Below, piece by piece: positions 32,050-43,494 of a DNA stretch of 64,000 bases (position 1 is the first letter of the stretch; each line of letters begins with the position of its first letter). The notes under the pieces are model-generated. The model was not told the origin of the DNA. It searched no databases and worked only from the letters and a program-made list of their open reading frames with translations. This DNA comes from Neoceratodus forsteri (lineage: Eukaryota > Chordata > Ceratodontiformes > Ceratodontidae): assembly GCA_016271365.2 (NCBI GenBank), contig CM057459.1:485473501-485537500 (forward strand), in the 5' to 3' direction. Both the position numbers and the translations under genes were made by a program.

Positions 32050-34792
32050 ATGAGTACCAACGCCCGTAGTCTGGGCAACAAGCTCCCTGAGCTGGTGGCC
32101 TTGATGGAAGAGGGATGCTTGGATATCATAGCAGTCACAGAAACATAGTACACAGAGAACCATGACTGGGATGTTAACATACCAGGGTACATAACCTGCA
32201 GGAGAGACAGGCAGGGGAGAAGAGGGGGAGGAGTAGCTCTCTATGTAAAGGAAGGGATAAAAGCAACTGAATAAAAGAGTAAACAGGGAGGAAAGGAGGC
32301 ACTGTGGGTCACCTTGGAGACTGGAAAGGGCACCACAATCTGCAAAGGGGTTGTGTACAGACCCCCAAGTAAGAGGGAGGGAATGGACAAGGATATGATA
32401 GAAGGCATTCTTAGAATGGCAGAGAAAGGGGAGATACTGTTGATGGGAGACCTGAATATGCCAGACGTTAACTGGAGCACATTTACTGCAGCAACATCCA
32501 AGAGCAGGGCCATTCTTGATGCCCTACAGGTGGCAGGCCTCAGACAGCTAGTTTCAGAACCCACTTGTGAGGGAGCAATCTTAGACCTCATACTCTCAAG
32601 CGGGGGCAGTGAGAGGATCTCAGATCTAGAAGTGGGTTGCCATCTGGGAACAAGTGACCATCAAACAGTGTGGTTCAAATTAAACTCAGCTACAGAGTCA
32701 AGCCATACAAAAGTGAGGGTACTGGACTTTAGGAGGGCTGACTTTGGCAAGATGGGAGAGTGCCTGAGAAAAGCACTAGCAAACAGGCTAGAAGGAGGTG
32801 TGGAGCAACAATGGGGAATCATCAAAACTGCCATCACAGAGGCAACAAGCCTTTGTGTGAAGCAAATAAAAAAATCAAAATGAAAGAAAAAGCCACTATG
32901 GTTCTCAAAAGAGGTGGCTGTGAAAGTCAGGAAGAAAAAGATAACATTCTGGAAGTATAAGGAAACACAGAAGGAGCAGGACAGAGAGCTGTACCAGTTA
33001 ATGCAGAAGAAGCAGGGAGGGAAGTCAGAATAGCAAAGGCCCAAACTGAAGAAAAGATAGCCAACTCAGTTAAGAAGGGGGATAAAACCTTTTATAGGTA
33101 CATCAGCGAGCGTAAAAAGACAAAGGGAAGGATAGTGAGGCTGAATAGAATGAATGGTGGGTCGGCAGAGGGGGACAGTGAAAAAGCAGGGATACAGAAT
33201 GAATATTTATGCTCAGTAGTCACAAAAGAGGAGGGGGAAGTGCCTAATCCAATTAACAGAAGCACTCTTGATAGGGGGGTTGATCCAAGTCCTTTCACAG
33301 AAGAAAGGGTTCTGCATGGACTCCTAAAACAGAAGGTGGACAAAGCAATGGGGCCTGATGGAATTCACCCCAGAATTCTAAAAGAATTAAGGAGGGAACT
33401 AGTGAAACCACTGGCTACTCTTTTAATAAATCATGGAGGATGGTGTGACCCAGGACTGGAGAACGGCAGATGTGATTCCCTTCACAAAATGGGACCAAGA
33501 CAGAGGCAGGAAACTACAGACCTGTCAGTTTGACCTCTGTTGTAGGGAAAGTGATGGAGTCACTTGAAGAAAAGAATTACGAAAGTACCTAGAGGCCAGA
33601 GGAGCACAGGACCCAAGGCAGCATGGGTTCACAGCGGAAGGTCATGTCAGATGAATCTAATAGATTTCTTTGACTGGGTGACCAAAGTAGTAGACCAGGG
33701 AGGCTGTGGACATGGCCTACCTAGACTTCAGCAAGGCATTTAACACAGTCCCACACAAAAGATTAATAGTCAAATTAACCAGCCTGGGAGTGGGTCCCAG
33801 GGTGGTAGCCTAGGTAAAACATTGGCTGCACAACAGGACACAGAAGGTAATTGTAAATGGAGTCCACTGAAGAAAGAGGGGTTACTAGTGGGACAGTGAG
33901 GGTTCAGTATTGGGGCCAGTCCTTTTAATGTCTTCATCAGTGACATTGCAGAGGGACTGGAAGGAAATGTATGCCTTTTTGCAGATGACACAAAGATCTG
34001 CAACAGGGTTGATACACAAGGAGGCGTGGAAAGGATGAGAAGGGACTTGGCAAGGTTGGAGGAATGGTCAGAAGTATGGCAGCTAGGATTCAATGCAAAG
34101 AAGTGCAAAATAATGCACCTGGGAAACAAAAACCCAGGGGAAGAATACACAATGCTGGGGGAGGTAGTAACAACAACAAAAAAGGAAAGGGACCTGGGGC
34201 TAATCATATCAGATGACCTTAAGGTTAGCGAGAAATGTAAGAAGGCAGTAGGGAGGGCTGGGGGTATACTGGGATGCATAGGGAGAGGCATCAGCAGCAG
34301 AAAACAGGAAGTTATTATCCCTCTGTACAGACAGTTGGTGAGACCCCATCTGGAGTACTGCGTCCAGTTCTGGAGACCCCATCTCCGCAAGGACATAGAC
34401 AGGATTGAGGCAGTCCAGAGGAGGGCAACTAAAATGGTGCAGGGTCTGCAAGAGAAGCCAATGAGGAGAGACTAAAGGAGCTTAATATGTATACCCTTGA
34501 GGAAAGAAGGGAGAGGGGACATGATAGAAACTTTTAAGCACCTCAGTGGAATCAACAAAGTCCAAGAGGGTAGCATCTTTCAGAAAAAGAGACGTGCAAG
34601 AACAAGGGGACACAATTTAAAGATAGAGGGGAGCGGTTCAGGGGCAATGTAAGGAAGTATTATTTCACAGAGAGGGTAGTGGATGCATGGAACAGCCTTC
34701 CTGAGGAGGTTGTGGGGTCTAAAACTGTGGGAGAATTCAAGAATGCATGGGACAGACATAAGGCAATTCTTGTGGGGGGTAGGAAGAAATAG
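32050..34792 (+). pseudogene. CR1 ORF2: AP endonuclease and reverse transcriptase, broken
   Basis: ORF2 begins at ATG 32050 (MSTNARSLGNKLPEL). The endonuclease domain reads VTET, GVVYRPPSKRE, LLMGDLNMPDVNW and GTSDHQTVWF, the N and SDH motifs of AP-like endonucleases, with at least two in-frame stops (about 32147 and 32271). The RT part reads KAMGPDGIHPRILKEL (33325-33400), then several shifts over 33500-34000, then FADDTKIC with the catalytic FADD at 33978-33989. After it come WSEVWQLGFNAKKCKIMHLG and LVRPHLEYCVQFWRPHL. It ends at TAG 34790-34792. Full-length CR1 ORF2 is around 900 residues, which fits the span, but this copy cannot be translated whole. Confidence 0.85.
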
Positions 34793-34984
34793 GCTGTTGG
34801 TTAACTAGGATCTGCAGCCTATCCTGTAGGTAGGGAAATGGGCAGACTGGATGGGCCAGGCGGTCCTTATCTGCTGTCAAAGTCTATGTTTCTATGTAAC
34901 ATGTTTTTGTGGTTGTTCCACAAAATCATGTTCATGTGGCATTTGACAAATGACAAATGACATGTTCATATGCTGGGGTAATAA

Positions 34985-35310
34985 AATCTTTCCGTCTTTC
35001 GGATGAGACGTTAAACCGAGGTCCCATCTGCCTGGATTGGTGGTAGTTCAGGTGGATGTTAAAGATCCCATGGCACTTATCGAAAAGAGTAGGGGAATTT
35101 CCCCGGTGTCCTGGCCAAATTTCCCTCATTCACTAAAAATACCACCAACAGCTTAATCTGGTTCAAGGTCAGTTGGCATGCATCTGTATCCCCCCCTCCC
35201 CCAGGTCGTGCCTGAAAATAGGCAGGATTTGTCTAGTGCACTTACCCGGTCAACAAAAGCTAAAATAAAAAAAAAAATAAATAAAATAAAATAAATAAAA
35301 TAATCTCTTG
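34985..35310 (+). mobile_element. tRNA-type SINE with L2-like LINE tail (5'-truncated)
   Basis: Starts inside the conserved central region (GGATGAGACGTTAAACCGAG) and continues through GATCCCATGGCACTT to a tail with GCCTGAAAATAGGCAGGA, CACTTACCCGG and an A-rich AAATAAAT run. The same central region and tail occur in full form, minus strand, at 58992-59421. The tRNA head is missing here. Confidence 0.8.
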
Positions 35311-36015
35311 AAAATTCAGACCATAATCTAAGAAAATAAGAATGCTATGTGTGAACCTCTTCATTCCCAAATCATGACAATTTTACTTTTAATACTCATA
35401 TTATTAATTTATTAATTCTAACTGCTGTTGCATCTACTCCCAGTAACTACACAGCAAATACAAATACGCTAACAGGGTTGGTGTTGGTCAGTACTTGTTT
35501 TATTATGGGCTTGCCTGCAAACTAAAACTTCAGAGTTTGTTCTTGGTGGGCTCTTATGCAAATTTAGGATTAGCTTTCTGTTAACCCATTGTAGTTTCAT
35601 ATCTATTCAAGCCAGTATTTGGTCTCTCTCTTTCTCTCTCTCCTGCTAAGCAGTAGAAGTTTTTCACACTGCAATGTAGGCCTTACTATGGCCTTCCTTG
35701 ACTCTCCAGTTGTCTCTCTGTGAGGGAGACAGGAGAATCCTAGATGGATTTATTACAGTAACACTCTTCATGGCATGGGAGTAAACTGATTGTCCTTACC
35801 TGGTGCTGTTAGTGTTTCCCATTTGATGTGCATACCACTCCCTTATCTCTGGCTCCAGATAAGATCACCCCAATTTTCAGTGCATCTTGTAATGCAGATG
35901 CTCTGAGTCACTCCCTGTGTGCCACCAACACTCAGCACTCTTGGACACAGTTTTGTTTTAATAAAATAGCAAACCCATGCCTCCTGGTCTGGAAGTTGTT
36001 ATCCCTCTGTAAAGA
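35311..36015. other. Intergenic, nothing recognised
   Basis: A short TC-rich stretch lies near 35620-35645. No gene or repeat family recognised. Confidence 0.5.
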
Positions 36016-36138
36016 TATAGAAACATATAGAAACATAGACTTTGATGGCGGATAAGGCCCACTTGGCCAACCTAGTCTGTCCATTTCCCTATATATTGGA
36101 TAAGCTGCAGATCCTAGTTAACCAACAGCCTACTTCTT
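36016..36138 (-). mobile_element. CR1 3'-end fragment, minus strand
   Basis: Reverse complement of a CR1 3' end: it starts with inverted octamers (ATAGAAACATATAGAAACAT) and matches, inverted, the end of the plus copy at 36605-36722. Confidence 0.8.
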
Positions 36139-36144
36139 GAACTT

Positions 36145-36722
36145 CAGACAGTTGGTGAGACCCCATCTGGAGTACTGTGTGCAGTTCTGGAGACCTCATC
36201 TCCACAAGGACATAGACAGGATGGAGGCAGTCCAGAGGAGGGCAACTAAAATGGTGCATGGTCTGCAACAGAAGCCATATGAAGAGAGGCTAAAGGAGCT
36301 TAATATGTATACCCTTGAGGAAACAAGGGAGAAGGAGGACATGATAGAAACTTTTAAGTACCTCAATGGAATTAACAAAGTCCAAGAGGGTAGCATCTTT
36401 CAGAAAAAGAGATGTGCAAGAACAAGGGGACATAATTTGAAGATAGAGTATGGATGGTGCAGGGGAAATGTGAGGAAGTATTTTTTCACAGAGATGGTGG
36501 TGAATGCATGGAACAGCTTTCCTGAGGAGGTCATGGGGTCAAAAAGATTGGGAGAATTCAAGAATACATGGGACTGACATAAGGCAATTCTGGTGGGGAG
36601 TAGGAAGAAGTAGGCTGTTGGTTAACTAGGATCTGCAGCTTATCCAGTAGGTAGGGAACTGGGCAGACTAGGTGGGCCAAGCGGTCCTTATCTGCTGTCA
36701 AAATCTATGTTTCTATGTTTCT
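36145..36722 (+). mobile_element. 5'-truncated CR1 copy
   Basis: Reads RQLVRPHLEYCVQFWRPHL and then HLKIEYGW-type CR1 C-terminal coding with an open frame from 36137 to 36577, and ends in CTATGTTTCTATGTTTCT. It is nearly the same subfamily as 30600-34897 and begins 6 bp after the inverted fragment at 36016-36138. Confidence 0.85.
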
Positions 36723-37284
36723 GTACTCCTTCTGGCACTGCAAGGCTTCCTGAAGGAACCATAATCAGTTGCAAGGCACTTGTTTCACAAATGGAGGAAG
36801 AGCTTGGTTTTGACACCATGTTGTGTGTGCTACTTATAAGGACCATAAGGCACACAGGATCCCATATTCAGAACCGGCTTGCAGTGCACACACCGGGGGT
36901 GCTGCATGAAAGAATATGGCCGACCGGCTCTGGCGCCATATTCAAATGGATTGCATGATCCAAACTGACCATGCTATCTATTTGAATATCAAGCTATGGT
37001 AGCATGGCCTACAGCCAGTGAGCGCCATGGTTTGGGCTGCACTACCAGGGTACCGGGTGGAAGGCTGCCCATAGGGATAAAGCATGGCTCACACTGGCTA
37101 GTGTTGTGACCCCTATGGGTGATATTCAGCCCAAACATGCAGATGAGCCCTTTGGGCATTCACAGCCCTAGCGGGCCACTTGCATGTCCATTATGGGCTC
37201 ATCTGCATGCAAGTGTGGCTGTCAAGTGAGCTGGACCAGGTCCCCGCACCCTAACACTGGTCCCTGTCCCTGCAAAGAAACAGT

Positions 37285-37800
37285 TATACCTGGTGATCCA
37301 GTGGTCCCTCCCTAGACCTGATCCCCATGCCATTATGTAACTAAAATCATTGGTGGTACAGTGGTTCCTCCAATACCCCGATCCACACATACATAATAAA
37401 AGATTTCAGTGTTGGTCCAGTAGTCCCTCCCTTGCCCTGATCCCTACATACACATACAAAAAATAGAACTCAGTGGTGATCCAGCATTCCCTCCCATACC
37501 CCAATCACCACATACATAATATAAAATATCAGCGGTGGGCCAGCGGTCCCTCCCATACCCAGATCTCCACATACATAATAAAAAACATCAGTGGTGATCC
37601 AGTGGTCCCTTCCATGCCCTGATACCTGCATACATAATAAAAAAAGAAATCAGTGGTGGTCCAGCTTTGCCTCCCTTACACCGATCCCCACATACAAAAT
37701 AAAAAAAATCGATGGGAGTTCAGCGGTCCCTCCCATACACTGATCCCCTGATATAACAAAAATTAATGAAGTCCTGGTGGTCTAGTGGTCCCTCCCACCT
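37285..37800 (+). repeat. Tandem array, about 60-bp unit (left arm)
   Basis: Eight or nine diverged units, each with a variant of GGTGGTCCAGTGGTCCCTCC, a CCCTGATCCCCACATACA-like stretch and an A-rich spacer. Confidence 0.8.
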
Positions 37801-38164
37801 CCTCAATTCTCCAATTGCTGTCCTGACTAAAACTACATTTTACCTCATAGTCTACTGGTCCCCTCACCCCTCCACCACAGCAGATAGTGACCCACTACCC
37901 TGCTGTCCTAGACAAGCCTGAGCCAGTGACCAGCACAGCCCTCCTCTCACCATCATTGCTGGCCACCAATTGAAGTGTCACTGATCATGTACAATATCCA
38001 GTAAGCACTCATTGGTTGACTGGTCAACCAATGTGTGCATTCTGTATATTGTACGTGCTCAACAATAGTTCAGTCAGTGGTTGGCTATGGCAGTTAGAGG
38101 AGGAGGACTGTGCTGATTACCTTTCAGTCTGGTTGGAGCGGGTATCGGGTCACTTCCTGCTGGG

Positions 38165-38570
38165 GGGGTGGGGCACTAGACACCAGGAAATGTATTTTTA
38201 GTTGGGATGGTGATCGGAGAACATGGGAGGGAACACTAGACCACCAGGACTTCATTAATTTTTATTATACCAGGGGATTGAGTTATGGGAGTGACCACTG
38301 GAACACCACTAATATTTTTTATTATGTATGTGGGGATCTCAGTATCGGAGGGACCACTGGGCCACCACTTCTTTCTTTCTTTTTTTTTTAAAGTGTGTGG
38401 GTATCGGGGCATGGGAGGGACCGCTGGACCACCACTGATATTTTATATTATGTTTCTGGGGATTGGGACATGGGTGGGACCACTGAACCACCACTGATTT
38501 CTTTTTTTTTATGTTTGCTAGGATTGGGGTGAGGGAGGGATCACTAGACCACCAGGGTACCCAGCCCTTA
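38165..38570 (-). repeat. Tandem array, same unit inverted (right arm)
   Basis: About six units such as GGGAGGGACCACTGGACCACC, the reverse complement of the left-arm unit. The innermost units pair closely: TTAATGAAGTCCTGGTGG near 37765 with its inverse near 38245. Confidence 0.8.
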
Positions 38571-38984
38571 AAAGTGCATGGAGGAGGTGCGGGGAACCCT
38601 TCCCCTCTGCACACTGTTAAGGGCTGGTTTCCAGAAAAGTTAATCTACGCCACTGCTGGTGGCCATTTAGTGCTTGTAAAAACTTACAGTATTGTGCTGC
38701 ATAGCATATGCATGAGGAAGTCCTCATTTGGATAGGCACAACACAATATTGTGCTTGAGGGTGCTGTCGGAGGGTGTCATGCATAATCGTCCTTTGAATA
38801 TGGGCAAGCCCCTGACAGCTGGTGTTATTCCATGTTAGAGTGCTGCAAACCCAATTTGTGTCATGCTAACCTTTTGAAGATGGGACCAACAGTCTTTACT
38901 TATGTATTGTAAACTTTGCTGATTACCTTTGAGTGCAAATGCCCATTTAGGAAAGTTCCACATCAAATACATAGTCACATGCAA

Positions 38985-40400
38985 AAAAAAAAAATTACAA
39001 GCACAATAAGCGGATCCAGAGGAAATGCAGTCAAGTCAAGCTCAAAGCACTTAAGACAGAACAGTTACATACTGTTTTGAAGAAATCTATACAGGTCGTT
39101 GTATAAAAACTCACAGGTTATGTACAGAGAGAAGCCAAATAAAACTGTTTAACAGTTACAATTGCACTGGACTGAAATGGCAGCCTGCAAACATATATTA
39201 AACTGATTAAACTTTGGGAGATTCAGCAGTGTATCAGGCAGTTCCTTTAATCAGTTAGCATCCCTGACAGAAACTGACCGCTTGCCCAGCTGAGTATGCT
39301 GGAAAGGAAGCTTAAGGGCATTTCTGGCCATGCTCCCGGTATTGTATTGGCTGGAGATGGCCCAGAAACTATTTGTTAAAGCAGGGGGTGATAATCCCAG
39401 GAGTGCCTTTTTGTCTATCAACAGGTGTGGAGCTGTATTCTGCTGTGTAAAGGTAGCCAGTTAGTGAGTGCATAAAGGATACAACTAAGAGTGCAGTTAT
39501 TTGCACCAAGTACAAAGCAGCATGACTTATTACAGATCAGCTTTACTCTGTTTAGCAGCATGTCACAGGCAGCTGCATAGATAGGGAGCCCATAATCTAT
39601 AAGTGACAGAATGATGTTGGCCACAACAAGGCATCTAGCATCCTCAGTAAGACTGTACCAGTTACATTACAGTGCACACAGTCTTCTGTTAACTGTGGTC
39701 TCCAAATTGTCTACATGGGGGCAAAAGATAAGGTGTCATTCAAAGGTACTCTAAGGCATTTGAAGGTCTCCAAGATTTTGTCCTTGGCCATTTCAGATGA
39801 CAAAGGGTGGCACTTTGCTGTTCTGTGGGAGGCTAGGAAAGAGCATGGTCTTTGCTTTTTGTAACTGAGGACCAGTTTGTTGTTGGAGAACCAGCTTTCT
39901 AGTGACCTGAAGTTACTTTGGAGAGTCGTGGTGAGGTTGTCAAGGTTAGGGTTTTTGGAATAGATGACAGCAGCATCAGCATAGATGAGTACTTTGGCTA
40001 TCTGACAGGCATCAGACAGCTGATTTATGAAGAGGCCAAATAGGACTGGAACCAAGATGGAGCCCTGAGGGATACCAATAGATATTCAGCTAATGCCATG
40101 TTGGGAGCAATTGGCGAGATATCTGTGGTACCAGTCAACTGTGTTCTATGACAAACCCAGGCCAAGAAGTTTGTTAAGTTGGAGCTTAAGGTTGACCAGG
40201 TTGAAGACTTTGGTAAGGTTGATATATATAGCTCCAGTGAGGTCACTATTGTCAAGAGCCTCATGAACATAGTTGGTGTATTTCAACAGCTCTGTGTTGG
40301 TGCTGTGGAGCTGCTGGAAGCCATGCCGCTATCCACACTGGACAATGTATTGTTTAAGGTGTGCAACAACCTAGCTAGAGACTGTCATAGTGGCACCAGT
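38985..40400 (-). mobile_element. 5'-truncated L2/CR1-group LINE, minus strand
   Basis: Minus-strand coding runs from about 40400 to 39410, followed by a 3' region reaching an A-rich tail near 38982-38996. It meets the plus-strand LINE at 40403 head to head. Confidence 0.7.
39418..40270 (-). pseudogene. LINE reverse transcriptase relic
   Basis: The frame at 40055-39711 reads VPVLFGLFINQLSDA and VLIYADAAVIYS. The catalytic YADD position reads YADA at 39972-39983. It continues SLESWFSNNKLVLSYKK. The frame at 39624-39418 reads ILSLIDYGLPIYAAA of the C-terminal region, and that at 40270-40025 covers upstream RT. Shifts and the lost aspartate show inactivity. Confidence 0.7.
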
Positions 40401-40402
40401 TG

Positions 40403-42232
40403 CTAGGATCTAAAACCTTTCCATCAGTACGTGGGTAGTACCGTCTCTCTCTGGAAGATAGCGTGAGTTGTCCCCATCCATAAGAAAGGGGACACAAAAA
40501 GACATGAACAACTATCACCCAATTGCAATATTATCAGAACTAAACAAAATTCTTGAAAAACTAACAGCCAACCAGGTCACAGACTACATTCAACAAAACA
40601 ACCTTCTCATCTCTGCCCAACATGGCTTCAGGAAAGGGGCACAGCACGGCCACGGCACTTATCAAACTCACTAATGACATCAAGCTATCGATGGGTTAAG
40701 GGCTATACACTGGAGCAATTTTTGTGGATTTAACTAAAGCATTCGACCTGGTGAATCACTCGTTGCTACTAGATACGCTGGCCACACTTGGATTCTCTCC
40801 AGGCTCCTCAACATGGTTCAGCAGTTACCTATCTGGGCGGACACAGTTTGTTCAGATTGACAATTACAAATCTGATTTCTCTCCTACCAGCATTGGTGTA
40901 CCACAAGGCTCAATTCTTGGATCACTGCCTTATCTTACTGTTTGTGAATAGGCTGCCTAAAATGTCGAACACTACCTCTACCATCTTATACATGGATGAT
41001 ATGGTGTTATACATCAGCGCCAAAAACATTGCCTCCAGTAATACCACACTTGAATTGGACTTTGCCTGTCTACGTGAGTGGCTAGTTCAAAATAAACTTC
41101 TTCTGAATGCCAAAAAAATAGTGACAATGCTGTTTGGATCAGCACAAAGAGTCAAAGCCAGCTCTGCAACACTGGCCATACATGGCTTGGACAGTTCACT
41201 CCTGGATTTGGTGGACTCTTTCAGATACCTGGGTATAACCCTCGACCCTTCATTAGATTTCAGCCTCCATATCACTAACACTTGTAAGGGGGTCAATATG
41301 AAGCTGGGGCTGGCCTACAAAGTCAGAGCATCCTTAGATTCTAAGGCAAAATTAGCCATCACACAGGGGGTACTGCAACCCAGCCTAACTTATGGAATCA
41401 CTTACTATAAAGATACGAACAAGGAACTATTGCAGAAATGGGACACCTGTTATAATAGTATGTGTCGCTTCGCACTATCAGTACCTAGGCGCACCCGTTG
41501 TTGCATTCTTTACTCCAGTCTGGGTTGGCTCTCTCCCGCCTCTTACCGAGTCTATACAACAGGATGCACAATCGACAGTATCATCCGAACTGGAACACCA
41601 ATGTCACTTGCATGCTTGATGAAACTGGCCCATCAGACATACCTGCTGAGATCTACCAAAAAGTCATTCCTTAATACACCCAAATGCACCACTAGGATGG
41701 ATGAGCAGGCATTTGCAGTGTCTACCCCAAAGCTATGGAACACCCTACCTTCAACTGTGAGGCACTCCACTACATACCTGATCTTTAAAAATGAGCTCCT
41801 TGCCTGCCTCCTGGCCTCTGACAGGTGCACTTGTGACTCATCCCCAGTAGAGGGCACCTAGTTAGGCTTCCTTTGCATGTCCTTTCAGCTCATATTTAGG
41901 CACTTATCGCATTTGCCCGCTTTTAAATAGCAGGCAAGGACAATAGTTTCTCTAATTACTTATATCATATGGTCTAGTTCCTTGAAATGTATTGTGTATT
42001 CTCCTGTATCTATGGATAGCTTAGTGTAATGTCTAATTTCTTTTGTATAGTATAGGTATCACCATGCCTGTCTATACTGTAATGTGTTTGACCCAAGTCT
42101 GTATTATATAATTGTAATCATTGTGAAGTGACGTGCTTTTACCTGTGTCTATAACTCTCCTGAGTCGTGACTAAAAATAGACAACTTCTTTGTCTGGAGC
42201 ACTTACCCGTAATCAAAACTAAATAAATAAAT
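40403..42232 (+). mobile_element. L2/CR1-group LINE, 5'-truncated, plus strand
   Basis: Begins in the RT N-terminal region (VVPIHKKGD near 40470), keeps RT and the C-terminal region, and has a 3' UTR ending CTAAAAATAGACAACTTC, GCACTTACCCG and a (TAAA)n tail at 42215-42232. The 3' end and protein are related to the LINE at 3784-4758. Confidence 0.85.
40450..41861 (+). pseudogene. LINE reverse transcriptase relic with long open C-terminal frame
   Basis: Upstream segments read LSELNKILEKL, HGFRKGAQ (40620-40660) and FVDLTKAFDLVNHSLLLDTL. Motif B GVPQGSILGS lies near 40895-40925, where a frameshift occurs. The next frame (40788-41861, 357 codons, the first part out of phase) contains the catalytic YMDD at 40989-41000, then LREWLVQNKLLLNAKK, DSFRYLGITLDPSLDFSLHI, LQKWDTCYNSMCRFAL and CTTRMDEQAFAVSTPKLWNT, ending at TAG 41859-41861. 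Apart from the motif B shift this is one of the better-kept RT genes in the window. Confidence 0.8.
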
Positions 42233-42239
42233 ATTCCCT

Positions 42240-42504
42240 TGAGGGAGGGGGAGGGGGGGGACTAGAAATGGGGCTGTAATTGTCTGAAGGTAAGATTACA
42301 ATTTTTTAATTAGATTGCACTTTCTCTGGGTCATTTTTTGGATTCAGATAAGCTAGCAGGTTTACAGCACCACCTACAGTATCACCACAGATGGCAGGTT
42401 GTTTAGCTGGGGAGTTACAACACTGTTCAATGCTGTCTATTTTGCTGTTGTTGTTTCTTGCTGATTGTAGGTGAGAGGATCCATTCCTGCCTACAGAAGT
42501 CTGC
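42240..42504. other. G-rich start, then intergenic
   Basis: A G-rich run (42241-42260) follows the LINE tail. Nothing else recognised. Confidence 0.5.
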
Positions 42505-42725
42505 TCAGTCAACATGGGGTAATCCATTACAGGGGGAGATAGTCACATGAGTAAGCCAGCCAGCAAGGGGGGAGATAAGTCAGCCAACATGAGGGGCAAT
42601 AGATCAGTCAACACAGGGGAGATAGGTCTGCCAACATGAGGTGGAGGTATGTCAGTCAACATGGAATAGATAGACGAACCAGCATGGGGCAGATAGTCAG
42701 CCAGCACAGGTGGAGATAGGTCAGG
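42505..42725 (+). repeat. Minisatellite, about 28-bp unit
   Basis: About seven variants of AGTCAGCCAACATGGGGGAGATAG-like units, recognised by repeated GTCAGYCAACA and GGAGATAG words. Confidence 0.8.
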
Positions 42726-43207
42726 CACATTTATAACTGGGTCTCCATAGAGAGACTGGATGCTGGTCATGGTTACTACCCTTACCTTGTGCCAATGGGG
42801 CATCAAACAAGGCTGAGGGGCATGTGCTTATTAAACTCCTCAAGTTGAGGGGGTTTGGCTCTGAATGGGGTAGGGGGTAGGGAAATACCATAGTGTCTCC
42901 ATCTAAGGAAAGAATAGTGGGCCAGGTCAAATGTGTGATTTGGCCAACTGGGATACAGTACCAACCCACCTCCTCATAGGATATTGACATCCCCCTGAGA
43001 CCAACCAGTACCCACACTTTCCTTTTGTCAAAACTCACTTCGTACCCTTAAATAGCGATCTTTAATAATATGTTTACATGCCAAAAATGCAAAAATAACA
43101 ACCGAACTTTATAAAACAGGAAGTCCTGTGAAGGAAAAAGGCAGTTAAGAAACTGGCAAATAATAGCAATCGACAATCAGTCTGGCAGTAAGATAATACT
43201 GCAAGCA
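42726..43207. other. Intergenic, nothing recognised
   Basis: No gene or nameable repeat. Confidence 0.5.
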
Positions 43208-43215
43208 ATCTCAGT

Positions 43216-43486
43216 TAGGGATTCTCAGATATCACAAAATTCAATTTTAATTAGGATAGTCAAATATTAAAATGATCTGTATCTGAATCCACATCTGTTC
43301 CTATCATCTTATCTTGACAGATTTGGCTTAGGATATTTGGATTTAGGATTTTAGGTTATCCTAAAATCTGAGTTAATATCCAGGGTTTTGGGGAGCTGGG
43401 ATTTTGAGGACCAATGTCCTAAAATCCTAAAAGGAGTCAGATATCCTAACTATCCATTATTAAAAACTGATATCTGTGCAACCCTA
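43216..43486. mobile_element. Second hAT-like MITE
   Basis: Starts TAGGGATTCTCAGATATCA; the reverse complement of the end reads TAGGGTTGCACAGATATCAG. Flanks ATCTCAGT (43208-43215) and ATCTCGAT (43487-43494) agree at 6 of 8 positions, consistent with an aged hAT 8-bp duplication. The interior repeats ATCCTAAAATC words in both orientations. It is 271 bp and non-coding. Confidence 0.65.
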
Positions 43487-43494
43487 ATCTCGAT

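Larger units (their letters stand above)
30600..34897 (+). mobile_element. Near full-length CR1 LINE
   Basis: Has a 5' leader (about 30600-30943), ORF1 with zinc finger and esterase, ORF2 with AP endonuclease and RT, and a short 3' UTR ending in TTTCTATG-type octamers (34885-34897), the CR1 3' signature. No target duplication is visible, which is normal for CR1. The 5' boundary is approximate. ORF1 is open and ORF2 is broken. Confidence 0.88.
36857..38887. mobile_element. Two-kilobase palindromic DNA element with inverted minisatellite arms
   Basis: Left end GGATCCCATATTCAGAA and the reverse complement of the right end GGTCCCATCTTCAAAA are similar. The left arm (37285-37800) and right arm (38165-38570) carry the same roughly 60-bp unit in opposite orientation, and the centre is a perfect 22-bp palindrome at 38011-38032 with imperfect extension beyond. 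It has no transposase. Its organisation and the core word GGTGGTCCAGTGG are shared with the element at 9541-11171, so the two are probably related families. A target duplication was not found. Confidence 0.7.
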
